Origin: Epiperipatus broadwayi
Lineage: Eukaryota > Onychophora > Udeonychophora > Euonychophora > Peripatidae
Assembly (NCBI GenBank): GCA_028023455.1
Contig: JAQFVV010012396.1
Span: 5,248,085 to 5,312,084, forward strand
DNA length: 64,000 nt
Reading direction: 5' to 3'
In this document: piece by piece, positions 12,441 to 23,645 of the stretch
How positions within the stretch are numbered: the stretch's first letter is position 1
Layout of the letters: each line of letters starts with the position of its first letter
Notes under the pieces: model-generated
Database searches by the model: none
Seen by the model: only the letters and a program-made list of their open reading frames with translations
What the model was told of the DNA's origin: nothing
Made by a program: the position numbers and the translations under genes

Positions 12441-14785
12441 TCAAAGATTACTGGTTCATCACTAGACTTTAGTCTTACTCATTATTTTTTACTGTACTTT
12501 TTATTAAGGTTAATATTTAAGATAGAGCATTTCACACCTTCTCTTTAACTATAGACAGACATGATCTTCAGTGTACATTTTATATTTTCAAATAAGCTAA
12601 TGTTTTTTCCATTAATTTAACTCTTTACACTTCTATACATATTTATTCTTTATTATTTGTCTTCAATGATTATTTGATTATTTACACTCATCTTTTTTTT
12701 ATTTACAATTTTGGTAAATAAGTCTCTCATTTTCTGAGCAGATTGCTATGATTCATTACAAGTGTAAATATAATCCTCATTGAAAATTTTCCTTTTGATT
12801 TGCCTTGTATTAAATCCATACATCATTCTAACTTTTTATCTTTCATTTACTATATATGTAACTCATCCTAAAATTTTATTATAAATGAAAGTGATATTAA
12901 AACCAATAATGATCTATTTATAGCTTTTATATCATTAAAATTTTCATTCAAGCAAACTTTTATATGTTCTCTGATAATACTAGGTCCATTTTTCTATATG
13001 AAAATCTTTCCATTATTACTCATTACTACTGTTAGAAATAATTTTCCTTTTATTCATCAGTTGATTCTGACTTAATCTTGTCAATTATTATAATAGCCAC
13101 GATGCATAAATATTTCATTTTTCCTGTTAATTATATTATGTATTAACCTACTCACAATGTTTTCCTCAAGTTCAGATCTTACTTGACAACACTTTGGTGA
13201 AAATGTATAAATTTTTCCTTCCATTATTTCAATATTTTTTTCAATACAATGACTCCAAGATATTTTGATAAACTTATTAATTGTTGAGTTAGCCAATAGA
13301 GATTTACTTTGTTTTATCATTTCATGATAACAAAAAACCTTATAATACAAAGTTTGAAATCTGTAAGTAGATCATAATTAATTACTTGTTTTTAAGATAA
13401 TATTAAAAACATGTAAGAAACTTTTAGAAACAAACCAAGTTACATCTTTTCCCAATCTGTAATCTTTTTTATATATTTTTCCCTCCATTTTTTTTCTTAA
13501 AACATCATCTGCATTTTGTTAATTTATTCCAAATTGAGCTTTTCCATTGGTTGATTTTCCCACTTCTCTGATTTTAAATATTTAATGAATTGCTTGTAGT
13601 TGAACTATTTTCAAAAACAAATATTATCTGTTTACAAGATTTACTAAAAAAATTTATCATTTACTTTCAATCAATTTATATTGTTTTAGTTTTTTTTTCC
13701 AGACTAAATTCAAGATTTATTTTATGAACTTTTAATCACAAAATTCAAAACATAAATGTTAATTATTTGTTTTAGAAAATAACTTAAGAATATACCATAA
13801 ATAGTAATTGCTTTATACTATTAAATGTGCACAGACATGATTACCTATCTCTATCATGTATATTTTATTTATAAGACCAGATTTGAACTTCCCTATAATT
13901 TTAACTATTTTTAAACAATTCATTACTAACAGATATTATTAAATCATTCTTTAGTATTTTATCTTTTATATATTTTTAAAATAAATATTTTAACAAGATT
14001 CAGCTTTTATACTACATTAAACTAATTAATCTCAAGTTCAAATCCTCTGCTAACTAAAATGACTAATATTTTTCATACTTTTAATAAGTAAACATTTTTG
14101 ACTTTATAAAATTTAAAAGTATGCATCTTAAAATTTATTTTAAATTTGTTTTATGATGGGGTGTACCAATAAAAAGGGCACAACATATATATAATATGTA
14201 ATAAAATAAATTCTACAAGAGTATGTAGACAATTATTAATTACATAATAAATTTTGGTCTAAAACAATATTTATTACTTTGCATCCATACTCAAAGATTC
14301 CATTTTAATATAAAGGGCAAGCTTTAATTGTTTGTTTAGGAATTCAAAACTTTGTAAGTTTGAAACTGAGAGACAAAATAATTTAGAATGTTATAAAATA
14401 GATTTAATTAAAGTTGATTATTCCAGGATCATGGTTAAATATATTGTTACATGATTACACTTTCTTCATTTGGATTCGAACATTTTAGTCTCATTCAAAC
14501 TTTATATGAATTAGTGATTACCATAAATGGTAAATTGATCATGTAATATTAATATAAGCACAGATATGCAATATAAACATCCACAGACAGTGGCAAATTA
14601 TTTTTTTACTTTCATTCACATAATGCTAAGGACACATGCTTTTGATCCTGCAACTTAACATATATATATAAATGAATCTACAACAAATCTATAAATCTTA
14701 AAAATCATATAAACATTACATTAAGTTACCTAAATATTATAATGGTAACCACTTTTTCATTATTATATAGATAAAAAAAACTTAC
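12441..14785. other. AT-rich non-coding stretch
   Basis: The largest open frame, 89 codons on the minus strand at 13081-13350, has a less biased composition than chance ORFs here. I recognise no motif in it and see no start or splice context, so it is not called as a gene. The rest is AT-rich sequence. The 3' side of the exon at 14786-14888 (minus strand) should be intron. Confidence 0.4.
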
Positions 14786-14888
14786 CTTCTGTATATGGCT
14801 TCCAAACATAGCGTTTGCCTCCAAAGTACCTTTTGTTATAATGAGAACATTGTTGGGCCCTAAAGTCAGATGAATTATATGGACATTT
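14786..14888 (-). CDS. internal exon of an ADAMTS/papilin-type secreted protein
   Basis: This 103-base exon is bounded on the minus strand by a T-rich tract ending in AG and by a GTAAGT donor. It reads open for 34 codons, starting in phase 0 and leaving one base (phase 1). The peptide begins KCPYNSSDFRAQQCSHYN, continues through FGGKRYVW and ends KPYTE. The pattern C-P-x4-5-DFR-x-QQC-x-x-YN, then W-x-PY, is characteristic of the region after the first thrombospondin type-1 repeat in ADAMTS proteases, ADAMTS-like proteins and papilins (start of the cysteine-rich/spacer region). Such proteins are secreted matrix proteins; the GON-1/ADAMTS9/20 branch is the closest by eye. No other exon of the gene was found, so flanking sequence is probably large introns. 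The motif is seen; family membership rests on established knowledge; the exact subfamily is inference. Confidence 0.75.
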
Positions 14889-14989
14889 CTAAAAAAATAA
14901 ATAAGTAAATAACAGTTAAAATTAATAGTTAAATATATTATTTCAAAATACTTTCCAGATTTAAAAAAAAGAAATTGTAAGACACAGCA

Positions 14990-15415
14990 TAATGGAATGT
15001 AATATGTTGGACTATTTCTACTATCTATGAGTAAATGTTGAATGTATAGAAAATTTTAAACCTTATTTAAACTTTCCAAATACAAACAACTTGTTAGTAA
15101 TAACACAGAAATAGATCACAGATTAGAGTAGTATTATTCTCCACACTTCTTCAGGTGTTGCTGGCCTATATGCACAGTCATATTTGGCACTCTTCATTAG
15201 ATGCTGCTGGCCTATGTGCACAGTGACAATATTCACTTAGAAGTTGAACTCGCACCTTTAGATTCTTGAATATTGAATTTAAGGTAAACACACTACCAAA
15301 CTGAGCTATTCTGTCAAAAGCAACATATAGTAGAAATTTGATATATTTATATATGAGGGTTGGTTCAAATCCTCCTGAGTCCTTCAATTTTTTTTATATG
15401 AGCAAGGCTAATTAG
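14990..15415 (-). mobile_element. repeat C, inverted copy, upstream of a PLE fragment
   Basis: On the minus strand this segment matches the plus-strand block 15690-16080 in order: GGATTTGAACCAACCCTCAT, then a tRNA-like AGAATAGCTCAGTTTGGTAG with GAGTTCAACTTC, then ACAAGTTGTTTGTATTTGG, then GAAATAGTCCAACATATTA. It includes an extra segment with GGCCAGCAACACCTGAAG that the plus copy lacks. Inverted flanking copies are typical of the pseudo-LTRs of Penelope-like elements. Confidence 0.6.
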
Positions 15416-15665
15416 CTTTTTTTTGTTGAACAGTGATTGAAAGATCATAAATTAATGGTTAAAAGAGAAAAACAGATGTGTCTACCATAGCAGATCATAT
15501 ATGTACTAATCACCATATGCTAAATTGGGAAAATACAAAGATATTGGATAAAAAGAAAAAAATGCACAGAAGGTATGACAATGATAAATAATTCTATATC
15601 AACCCAGTGTGGCAATACACAATGTATGGAAGCCTCTAATTAATTTTGCTCTTAGGGAAAATATT
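15416..15665 (+). pseudogene. Penelope-like element, GIY-YIG endonuclease C-terminal fragment
   Basis: The conceptual translation includes ADHICTNHHMLNWENTKIL followed by DKKKKMHRRY. This matches the tail of PLE GIY-YIG endonucleases, where an AxH, a conserved H and a W-x-x-x-K-I-L-D segment are followed by a basic stretch. The reverse transcriptase and the GIY-YIG catalytic start are absent, so this is a 5'-truncated remnant. It lies between inverted copies of repeat C, which I therefore take to be the element's terminal sequence. Frame is kept for about 50 codons. Confidence 0.6.
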
Positions 15666-15689
15666 AAAAAACAATAATAATAAAAGTAA

Positions 15690-16085
15690 TTAGTGGTACT
15701 CATATGAAAAAAATTGAAGGACTTAGGAGGATTTAAACCAACCCTCATATATAAACATATCAAATTTTTGCTATATGTTGCCTTTTATAGAATAGCTCAG
15801 TTGGGTAGAATGTTTGCCTTAAATTCGATATTCAACAATCTTAAAGAGTGAATTCAACTTCTGAGCAAATATTGTCACTGTTCATATAGGCCAATTAAAC
15901 ATTGTGTAATTACTAACCTATGTTGTCTATTTGTGTGTTATTACGAACAAGTTGTTTGTATTTGGAAAGTTTAAAATTTTTTATACATTCAACATTCACT
16001 CATAGATGATGGAAATAGTCCAACATATTATCACATCTAATATATCATCATCACAAACCTTCAGACAAATACAGCATAATGAAAA
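15690..16085 (+). mobile_element. repeat C, direct copy, downstream of the PLE fragment
   Basis: The block contains GAATAGCTCAGTTGGGTAGA (a near-perfect Pol III A-box context) and GAATTCAACTTC (B-box-like) within a tRNA-like order. It then has ACAAGTTGTTTGTATTTGG and GATGGAAATAGTCCAACA. It repeats, inverted, the sequence at 14990-15415. The same blocks follow PLE fragments at 30.65-30.99 kb and 39.5-39.68 kb. Confidence 0.6.
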
Positions 16086-18194
16086 TTTCTGATGACGATT
16101 ATTTTAGAGATGAATGCCTAAATTATATTTAATAAATTTTTAAATATAAGATTTGAAATATACATTTATAATATCAAATCACACATTTTAAAATAACTGA
16201 TATAAAAAAAAAAAACAGTTCCGGAAATCAATTTGAAATAAATGCAATTAACTGTTTTGTTTTTTCTAATTTTAATAAAATCTATTTATAACTTCCCTTT
16301 GTCATTTTTTTTATTACATTGTATAAATTAATTTTATCAAATATTTACACATATACACCCGGATATAAAATATGTTTAAATAGAATGTTTGTTTATAAAA
16401 GTAGGAAGTTCATTTGACCATAGCAAAAATAATTATGTATTCAAAGTTGTTGACAAAGTTTTTTAGAATCTTATTTATTGATAAAAATAATTTTTCCCTC
16501 TCTTAGAAAACCAGCAGGAATATGATTTCAGATGATGATTAATCATATTCTTGATGATGATTTTTATTTATGAATAGGTAATTAATTTTTTATAAAAAAA
16601 TTTGTAGAGCGATCTTCTACCCTTTATATCTGAAAGAGAGATATCTGTCTTCTTTTGAAACAGTATTTTACTAGTTTGTCATATTTAATATCATTTATTT
16701 ACATAATTTTATTTTAAAAATTGGTTTATAACTCTCCTTCTTTTCATCCTTTATGTTTCCCTGATTTCTATTTTTAAAAAAAAAAAATATGAGGTCTAGT
16801 TTCAAAATATTATGGTAATTTATTCAATTTATGGAATTTTTTATTTTTACTGATGATAAATAACTTTTTTTCATTCTTTGTTTTCAAAAAATAATTTTAT
16901 TAATGATGTAGCATGTAATATATATTAAATGTATATAATATATTACACAGTACATTTGCATATAAATAATAGAGTTAAAATTGCAATATATGTGATTAAA
17001 GTAGAAACCAGTTTACACATCATACAATCTCATTATCACAGTTAGAACATAGATATGTCTGATCACATGAAAACTTTATGGTATCCATACTCTATATTAA
17101 AGTTAATGACTGAAGAGAGTAAAATAACAAAAGAGATTCAAGAATAAAATGAGAACATATATAAATGACAAAACATTCCTACATCAAAAATAGCATATTG
17201 TCTTTGATAAAACAACATCAACTCACAGGGCAACTAATATTCTGTTATGCTTTGGAAAAGGTGTGTACCTTTGATAAACTAACACTGTTTCCAACATAGC
17301 AACAGAAGATAATAATTCTAGTGCTGTTTATTGATTATCTGCAGTTAAGAGCATACTATTATTAACCAGCATATTGTTTGATAGTCAATGAATGCAATAA
17401 TCTGTAATAAGGAAAATTTCAAGTTCTATAGCTTTTAGCAGTAAAGCAAATGAAAACATTTATTTATTTTTAAAGAAGCAGCAAACATTATAATTTTCAA
17501 TATTTCTAATTGCAAATATTTTATTTGTGTATACTTCAAAGCAGCTTCACTTCTTGTTTTCATCCACTGATTCTTATTAGTGACATAGTAGAACTATAAG
17601 ATTATCATAACTATTTTAACATTTACTCATTTCTTTACCATTCTTCTAAAACTTTTCAGACATTGTTTGTAAGTGTATACTTAACTTATTAACAATTTTA
17701 TTATTTATCTGCATTATAATATATTGGAAAAAAACTATTATTTTATTAATATTATATAAAAATTGTTTTTACTACATACAATTTAACAAATATATAATGT
17801 ACATTCTTTAATACTGGAAGTAATTAATGTTGGTAAAACATACAAAAAATAGAAGGATATTTTGTGCGGTACCACATAGCATTCCAATAAGTATTATAGA
17901 ATATTACTTGTCAGCTATTATCAAGACTAAAAAATAAATCAATGGATTTAGTTTTAAAAAAATACTTTATTTTTGGATAGTATCTTAATGCAGATTTTAA
18001 GATGCATTTTTTACCTGAATAAAAAATAATTAAAGAGGCATCAAAAATTCAATAAGAGTATATTTTAGTTCAAAAAATGAATAAAATCAGTTAAGCAATA
18101 GTGGAAACCAGATAGATTTTATCGAAAATAAATATTCGTGTAAATATTTCAATCGAACTAAACAATTTTGATAGAAGATAATAAATGTATTGAA
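16086..18194. other. AT-rich non-coding stretch
   Basis: I see no gene, RNA or named repeat. If the exon at 14786-14888 belongs to a gene read leftward, this is presumably its upstream intron. Confidence 0.45.
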
Positions 18195-18639
18195 AAGAAT
18201 GTAATATATAAGGTATATGAGCACATACATTCACATGACCCACCACTCTCCACTCTATCTCATAACACTGATACACTTGAATACATATATGTCGAAAAGA
18301 TAAATAATCACCAATATACATATTTCATGCTAAACCAGCAATCATCACTTGGTCCAGATTAACATCTCTACATATATATGCAATAACTTCTCAGATATAT
18401 ATTAAGATAACCAATCTTCATACTTTAATGGACAGCCTTCAATCCACTCCACACTCCAACTCTTCAACTGTCCATCCAATTGAAAATCTGATGATGGAAT
18501 GTTCAAAGGCCATTCTGAGGCTGAGATTCTCATCACATTCATGTTGACATAAAGTCAATCTGACCCCTCATGTACAGAACATAATTAATTTAATACATAT
18601 ACAAGAAGTGGGCAGACATCTCTACTATGTAATAACTGA
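18195..18639 (-). mobile_element. repeat A, subfamily A2, unit 1
   Basis: This minus-sense copy belongs to a distinct subfamily (A2) with its own terminal block around TATAGGGTATATGAGCACAG and CCACCACTCTCCACTC. The ribozyme region at about 18307-18362 keeps GAAA, but C3 of the core is changed (GTGATGA). It is followed head-to-tail by a second A2 copy. Confidence 0.65.
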
Positions 18640-18972
18640 AATACAGGCTTATTATATATCTGTATCAATATGTGTAATATATAGGATATATGAGCACAGA
18701 TTTACACGATCCACCACTCTCCACTCTATCTCATAACACTGACACACTTGAACACATATATATCAAAAAGATAAATAATCACCAATATACATATTTCATG
18801 CTAAACTAGCAATCATCAGTTGGTCCAGATTATCATCTCTATACATATATGCAATAAATGTTCAGATATATATTAAGATAACCAATCTTCATATTTTAAT
18901 TGACATGCTTCAATCCACTCACATTCCAACTCTTCAACCGTCCATCCAATTGAAAATCTGATGATGGGTATA
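18640..18972 (-). mobile_element. repeat A, subfamily A2, unit 2, truncated
   Basis: A second minus-sense A2 copy in tandem. It ends abruptly after GAAAATCTGATGATGGG, so it lacks the 5' part (in sense orientation). It shares the terminal block TAACTGAAATACAGGCTTAT seen at the ends of the 40.4-41.0 kb foldback. Confidence 0.65.
18774..18834 (-). ncRNA. hammerhead ribozyme, repeat A2, core intact
   Basis: On the minus strand the order is ACCAA, CTGATGA, stem II TGCT/AGCA with loop AGTTT, GAAA, stem III ATATGTAT, cleavage-site A, then TTGGT and GATTATT. Stem I pairs ACCAA with TTGGT and, beyond a 3-base bulge, GATAATC with GATTATT. The catalytic bases match the hammerhead consensus. Position 10.1/11.1 is a U-U mismatch, and stem III has lost the central CG pair seen in the 40.8 kb copy. 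Confidence 0.65.
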
Positions 18973-20694
18973 ATAAAAGTTTTAAAAATATAAAGAAGTT
19001 AATTTAATAAATATATAGAAACATTAAAATACTAAAATATATAAATTCTATGGCATCATGGAATTGATACAAAAATCAACAGCACTTTTGCCTTACTCTT
19101 GGAATCGGAAGGCTTTATTAGCATGGAATGACTACATTCATATTAACCTTATTAATCGTTATCAGATATCTATACTAAATAGAATTTCATACTAATTAAT
19201 GACTGCTTAGATTTAGAAAACCAATATTTTCTTTCCACATTACACGTTATAATTTTTTTTAATGTACAACAAAAGCTATTCTGAATAAGATTAATTTATT
19301 TAGCATTTTCAGTGAATGCGTATTTGTTAAATAGTTGATTTACACCAAAAAAAAATTGAGCATTTGATATACAATATATATTTGGTATCAAGACTTTATG
19401 TACGCTTTTAGCGGCTAAATCTTAAGAGATAAATGATTTATAAATATATTTTACTTTAAAAATTAATTTTTAAAAATATAATAAAAACGTCAAAACCATA
19501 TTGATTTATTTTTAAATTAAATTTTCAAAATTTCATTATTAAAAATTTGTTCTCGGGAATGGTGAATTTCTTAAGTATGAGTGTTAACAATCGAAGTCAC
19601 TTTTAATTCCTTTACTTGTCACTTTAAATAAACCAAATCTTTCAGTTCCAGTAAAAAAAAAAAAAAGTGATAAAAGATTATTCAAGAAGTCACATACTAC
19701 CCTTTTTTTTTTTAATGGAAATTGGGGGGGGGGGGTAGATAAATTTCCGTAATAGTACTAAAATTTCACAAAATATTTTATTTAAAACATTCTCTATAGT
19801 ATATAATGTAATGACAATTTTCAAAACTAAATTTTGCTTGATGCTTAAATACCACTTAGCATTCTAAGAAACTGTTCATACTATATATAAATAAATTTTT
19901 ACTAACTTTAGATGAAAGTAATACTTAATCATCATCACTAATAGTTGTTTCCAGCTTGTTTTTTTTTACTATGCTGCACATTTAAACCAGTTTTGTATAT
20001 TTGAAAATGGAGAATATTTTATTCTAATTATTATATCCGTTAATAACTCTTATGATTTATAATCATTAATATGTTGCTCAGTAAAGCATTACCATCGTGT
20101 TACTTGGCATTAGATTTTAGATAAATGAATAGTTTATTGCTAAGATATTTGTAAGAAATTTAAACATCAAAAATGATAGCTCTGGAGTCTTGATCTATAG
20201 ACTTTAACTAAACTATACAACACATTTGAAAAGTCTTTATATAGATTCTTTCCTCTCTCTAATTATTAATGGGATCAAAAAGAATAGTTTATTTCAAAAA
20301 ATTCGGCTATTTTATTATGCTTAGAAAATTACTCATTTACAAATGTGAAAAGTTATAATACTAATATATTGATACCAATATAGGAGGTGGGAGTGGAAAT
20401 TATAAGAAAAATATTTTATTTTTTAATAAATATAATATTCTTTAAAATTTAAATGCTAAAAGCTCTTGTCATTAAAAATTTGTAATGGATTCATATTGAT
20501 ATAGTTTTTTTTTAATAATCCTCAGTTTGCATGGCAAGAAAGTTCATAGATCGTTCTTTAGAAAGGTATTTCATGTCAAATAAAATGATACTTTATGCTG
20601 TAGAGTTCACTATGATGTCTAATTTAATATTTTCTATTATTACAACCTTGGAGTTAATTAGTAATATTTAAAATGGTTTGTGCAATTAGAGTTA
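18973..20694. other. AT-rich stretch with homopolymer tracts
   Basis: No gene is visible. Runs of A (19652-19665), T (19703-19713) and G (12 residues at 19724-19735) lie close together. Confidence 0.5.
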
Positions 20695-20937
20695 AACCAT
20701 TAAAACACTACATGATCACCATTTCTTATGTTTACAAAAACTGATAAACAGAGCAAAACTCTCCATACAGTATTGCCACCTATGCTAAACAGAGTAATCA
20801 ATGGACGCCAGAAGGCTTGCGCATAAAATCCCTATCTAATGCTCCTAACCACCCCCCCCTTTTGCTTGGGGTTGGGTGAGTGAGGGGGGGGATTTTGGGT
20901 GAGAGCACTGCATCTAGATCCTAGTGAGTGCTCTCAG

Positions 20938-21000
20938 ATCCAAAGCTCCTCACTGACGAAGGCCACAAGCCAGAAACTAGTCTGGGGATCCTAAGATCTA
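20938..21000 (+). ncRNA. hammerhead ribozyme 1 in repeat B foldback
   Basis: The order is CTCCTCA, CTGACGA, stem II GGC/GCC with loop CACAA, GAAA, then CTAGTC and TGGGGA. It is the same core as the next entry but with a different 3' flank, so the outer part of stem I pairs differently (GATC with GATC). Confidence 0.65.
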
Positions 21001-21016
21001 GATGCAGTGCTCTCAG

Positions 21017-21075
21017 ATCCAAAGCTCCTCACTGACGAAGGCCACAAGCCAGAAACTAGTCTGGGGATATTGGAT
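21017..21075 (+). ncRNA. hammerhead ribozyme 2 in repeat B foldback, best copy
   Basis: The core CTGACGA is at 21032-21038 and GAAA at 21052-21055. Stem II is GGC (21040-21042) with GCC (21048-21050) around CACAA. Stem III is the palindrome ACTAGT (21055-21060), followed by the cleavage-site C at 21061. Stem I pairs TCCTCA (21026-21031) with TGGGGA (21062-21067) and, past an internal loop, ATCCA (21017-21021) with TGGAT (21071-21075). All catalytic positions match the hammerhead consensus, with an A-A mismatch at 10.1/11.1. A stem III this short and palindromic would favour cleavage as a dimer. Confidence 0.75.
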
Positions 21076-21235
21076 GAGTAGGCATTAGATAGGGATTTTA
21101 TGCGCAAGACTTCTGGCGTCCATTGATTACTCTGTTTAGCACAGGTGGCAATACTGTATGGAGAGTTTTGCTCTGTTTATCAACAATTAATGTGCTAGTA
21201 TAGGAAATGTGATCATGTGATGCTTAATGGTTTTA

Positions 21236-21560
21236 CAAAAACTGTTAAAACAATAGCAAATCTTTCCAAACAGTGGTACCATCCAGTGCAGGTCATAGTA
21301 ATCAATTGATATGAGAAGATTTGTGCATCAAAATTCTTATGTAGTGCATAATTCAATATCTCCAGATTAGTTTTTGGCTTGTGCCCTTCTTTAGTGAGAA
21401 CATTTGGATCTGAAGGCCCTATACCCAGATCTTTGGATATCATGAAACCCTCTAGCAGTTCCCTTTTATCATTTTAGTTAATTATAAAACTGAATCCAAA
21501 ATGAAAACACAATAATGATTTCAATCCAAGCTCATTTGCTTTTATAATCATACAGGTCTG
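21236..21560 (-). mobile_element. repeat B copy, minus sense, in the nested inverted array
   Basis: The minus strand carries the usual repeat B blocks, including a decayed ribozyme at about 21358-21415. Its sequence is complementary to both 21560-21765 and 21830-22150, so it forms the shared arm of two nested palindromes. The minus-strand ORF at 21213-21443 is repeat sequence. Confidence 0.65.
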
Positions 21561-21765
21561 AGCCCAGTTCCAAAGCTCTGCTCTGATGAAGGCCACAAGT
21601 TAGAAATTAATCTGGGAATATTGGATGAGTAGTCACTGGATAGGAATTTTAATGCACAAAATTTTCAATGATTACTATGGTGTGCAGATGCACTACTGTT
21701 TGGAAAAATTTGCTATTGTTTTAAGATCTTGTGTTAATGTTATGTTTTAGTGGTTTAACACCAAT
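21561..21765 (+). mobile_element. repeat B copy, plus sense, inner
   Basis: This copy begins with the ribozyme block (CTCTGATGAAGGCCACAAG, then GAAATTAATC, at about 21570-21625) and continues to the segment with TTGCTATTGTTTT. The ribozyme core is kept but stem III is changed to ATTAAT and stem I has a mismatch next to the core. Confidence 0.6.
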
Positions 21766-22155
21766 CCTGTCCAAATATGATGGAGATTATCATTATTTAA
21801 AACTGTATTGAACAGAGTTCAGATCTGTGTGACTATACAGGATAATGAGCTTGGATTGAAAACGTGTTTTCATTTTGGACTCATAGATTTATAGTTAATT
21901 AAAAAGTAAAACTGTCACTGCTGGAAGTTTTATTAGATTCAAAAATCTAGGTGCAATGCTCTCAGATCCAAACCTCCTCACTGATGAAGGCTTAAGCTAG
22001 AAACTAGTCTGGGAATATTGGATGAGTAAGCACTAGATAGCAATTTTGATGCATAAATCTTGTAGCAATCATTGATTAATATGTTTCACACTGGGTGGTA
22101 CTAATGTTTGGAGAGATTTGCTTATTGCACTTATGCTTGTGTTAGAATTAGATTC
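21766..22155 (+). mobile_element. repeat B copy, plus sense, outer
   Basis: Positions 21830-21915 (GAGCTTGGATTGAAA and TTTTCATTTTGGA) are complementary to 21455-21545. The ribozyme block at 21966-22023 reads CTGATGA, a shortened stem II AGGCTTAAGCTA, GAAA, CTAGTC. The unit ends near 22150. Confidence 0.6.
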
Positions 22156-23299
22156 ATGAAATTCAGAAAAAAAAGGCTTTTGTGCCTTGTTTTATAAATA
22201 ATGTTTTTACATCAATACCATTTTAAAAAATTATTCAATATTTTTAATTCACATGTAGGTAAGAACACTAAATAATGATATAAGTTATCAGAAATAATAA
22301 ACTAATTTTGTGAGTAGTCTATTATTAATGAATTTTTGCATATAGCTATGAATTTATCATTATACATACTTTTTTTAAAATAGATATTAATAAAAGTATA
22401 AATTATATCAATTTTTAATAGCATTAATAGATGCAGATTATTAAACACATTACAAATTATAACACTCCAAAAATAAATTTATATTAACATTAAAAATGAG
22501 TTCTATATCAAACATACTGTTAACAAGAAGAACTTTCATTTTTTATAATCACCTGCTATTTAACACCTACTAAATATTAACAAAACCAGGTTGATTTTTA
22601 AGCATGTCAAAATTAATTTAAGAATATTTTGAAAATAAATGGAATTATTTGGGTTAACTGGCTCTTTCTCTGTTAGTGATTGTATTCTAAGTGGCTTGAA
22701 TTAAAGAAAAATATGGTACAATTAGCTTGGTGAATAATAAAATGAGTGTGGAGCTTCATAAACAATATAGGGATTGAAATGTAGAAGTATATAAGCTAAC
22801 AAAAATATTTAACAAAGGTTGATAGATTAAAATGATAGAGAAATTATAATCATTTGCTCATCATAGTCACATTAAATTTTTTTGAAGCATTGAAAATTAC
22901 ATGGATTTAAAAGTGATCTGTCAGATTAATAGATGGCAGTTTTTGGTAATAATTTTAGTATACACCAAATTATTTTGATCAACATTTTGAAAAACATCTT
23001 AAGCACTGGGGAGATTGCATTTAGTAAATTTCTTCTATAAATTTATTTAGATTTGAACAGAGATATCCAGCCTAATAAAATTTAAAAAGTGCATGACCAT
23101 TTTGAAAATGGAAAATCTTCTTATATGGCCATGACATCTAGAAAAGTTTTAAAATAGCTTCAAAACTATTGTAAGTTTTTGAAAGAATATAGATTTATAA
23201 AGAAATGTCATTTAATCTGACACCATTTATAAAATGATTTTTTATAAAATGCAATAGTGTTATAAAATGTTACTATTATCTACTAAATAATTAAAATAA
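22156..23299. other. AT-rich non-coding stretch
   Basis: No gene or named repeat is supported in this stretch. Confidence 0.45.
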
Positions 23300-23645
23300 A
23301 GGGCTTATTATATACCTCTTTCAATATATGTAACATATAGGGTATATGAGCACAGACTTTCACACTACCCACCACTCTCCACTCTATCTCATAACACTGA
23401 TATACTTGAACACATATATGTCGAAAAGATAAATAATCACCAATATACGTATTTCATGCTAAACCAGTAATCATAAGTTGGTCCAGATTATCATCTCTAC
23501 ACATATATGCAATAAGTGCTCAGATATATATTAAGATAATCAATCTTCATACTTTAATGTGTTCAAGAGTATAGGTGTTATGAGATAGAGTGGAGAGTGG
23601 TGGGTAGTGTGAAAATCTGTGCTTATATACCCTATATATTATTAT
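23300..23645. mobile_element. repeat A2 foldback, short form
   Basis: A minus-sense A2 copy (about 23300-23562) joins directly to an inverted copy of its own terminal 80 bases (23562-23645), giving a panhandle. The ribozyme region at about 23438-23495 has intact GAAA and stem III ATACGTAT, but the core reads CTTATGA. The internal breakpoint falls after ACTTTAATG. Confidence 0.65.

Larger units (their letters stand above)
20695..21235. mobile_element. repeat B foldback element, youngest copy
   Basis: The ends form inverted arms. About 105 bases at 20745-20850 match the complement of 21075-21185 with only a few differences, and weaker complementarity extends to 20695 and 21235. The plus-sense arm contains two tandem ribozyme blocks about 79 bases apart. 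A C-run and G-run (20850-20890) lie in the loop. CG dinucleotides such as GGACGCC and TTGCGCA are kept, which points to recent origin. Confidence 0.75.

Noticed and set aside
13081-13350. 89-codon minus-strand ORF as a gene
   Set aside because: No recognisable domain, no splice or start context, and similar-length ORFs appear by chance in AT-rich repeats.
15130-15165. CTGAAGA in repeat C as a hammerhead core
   Set aside because: The copies do not keep GAAA at the right distance, and stem II cannot form.
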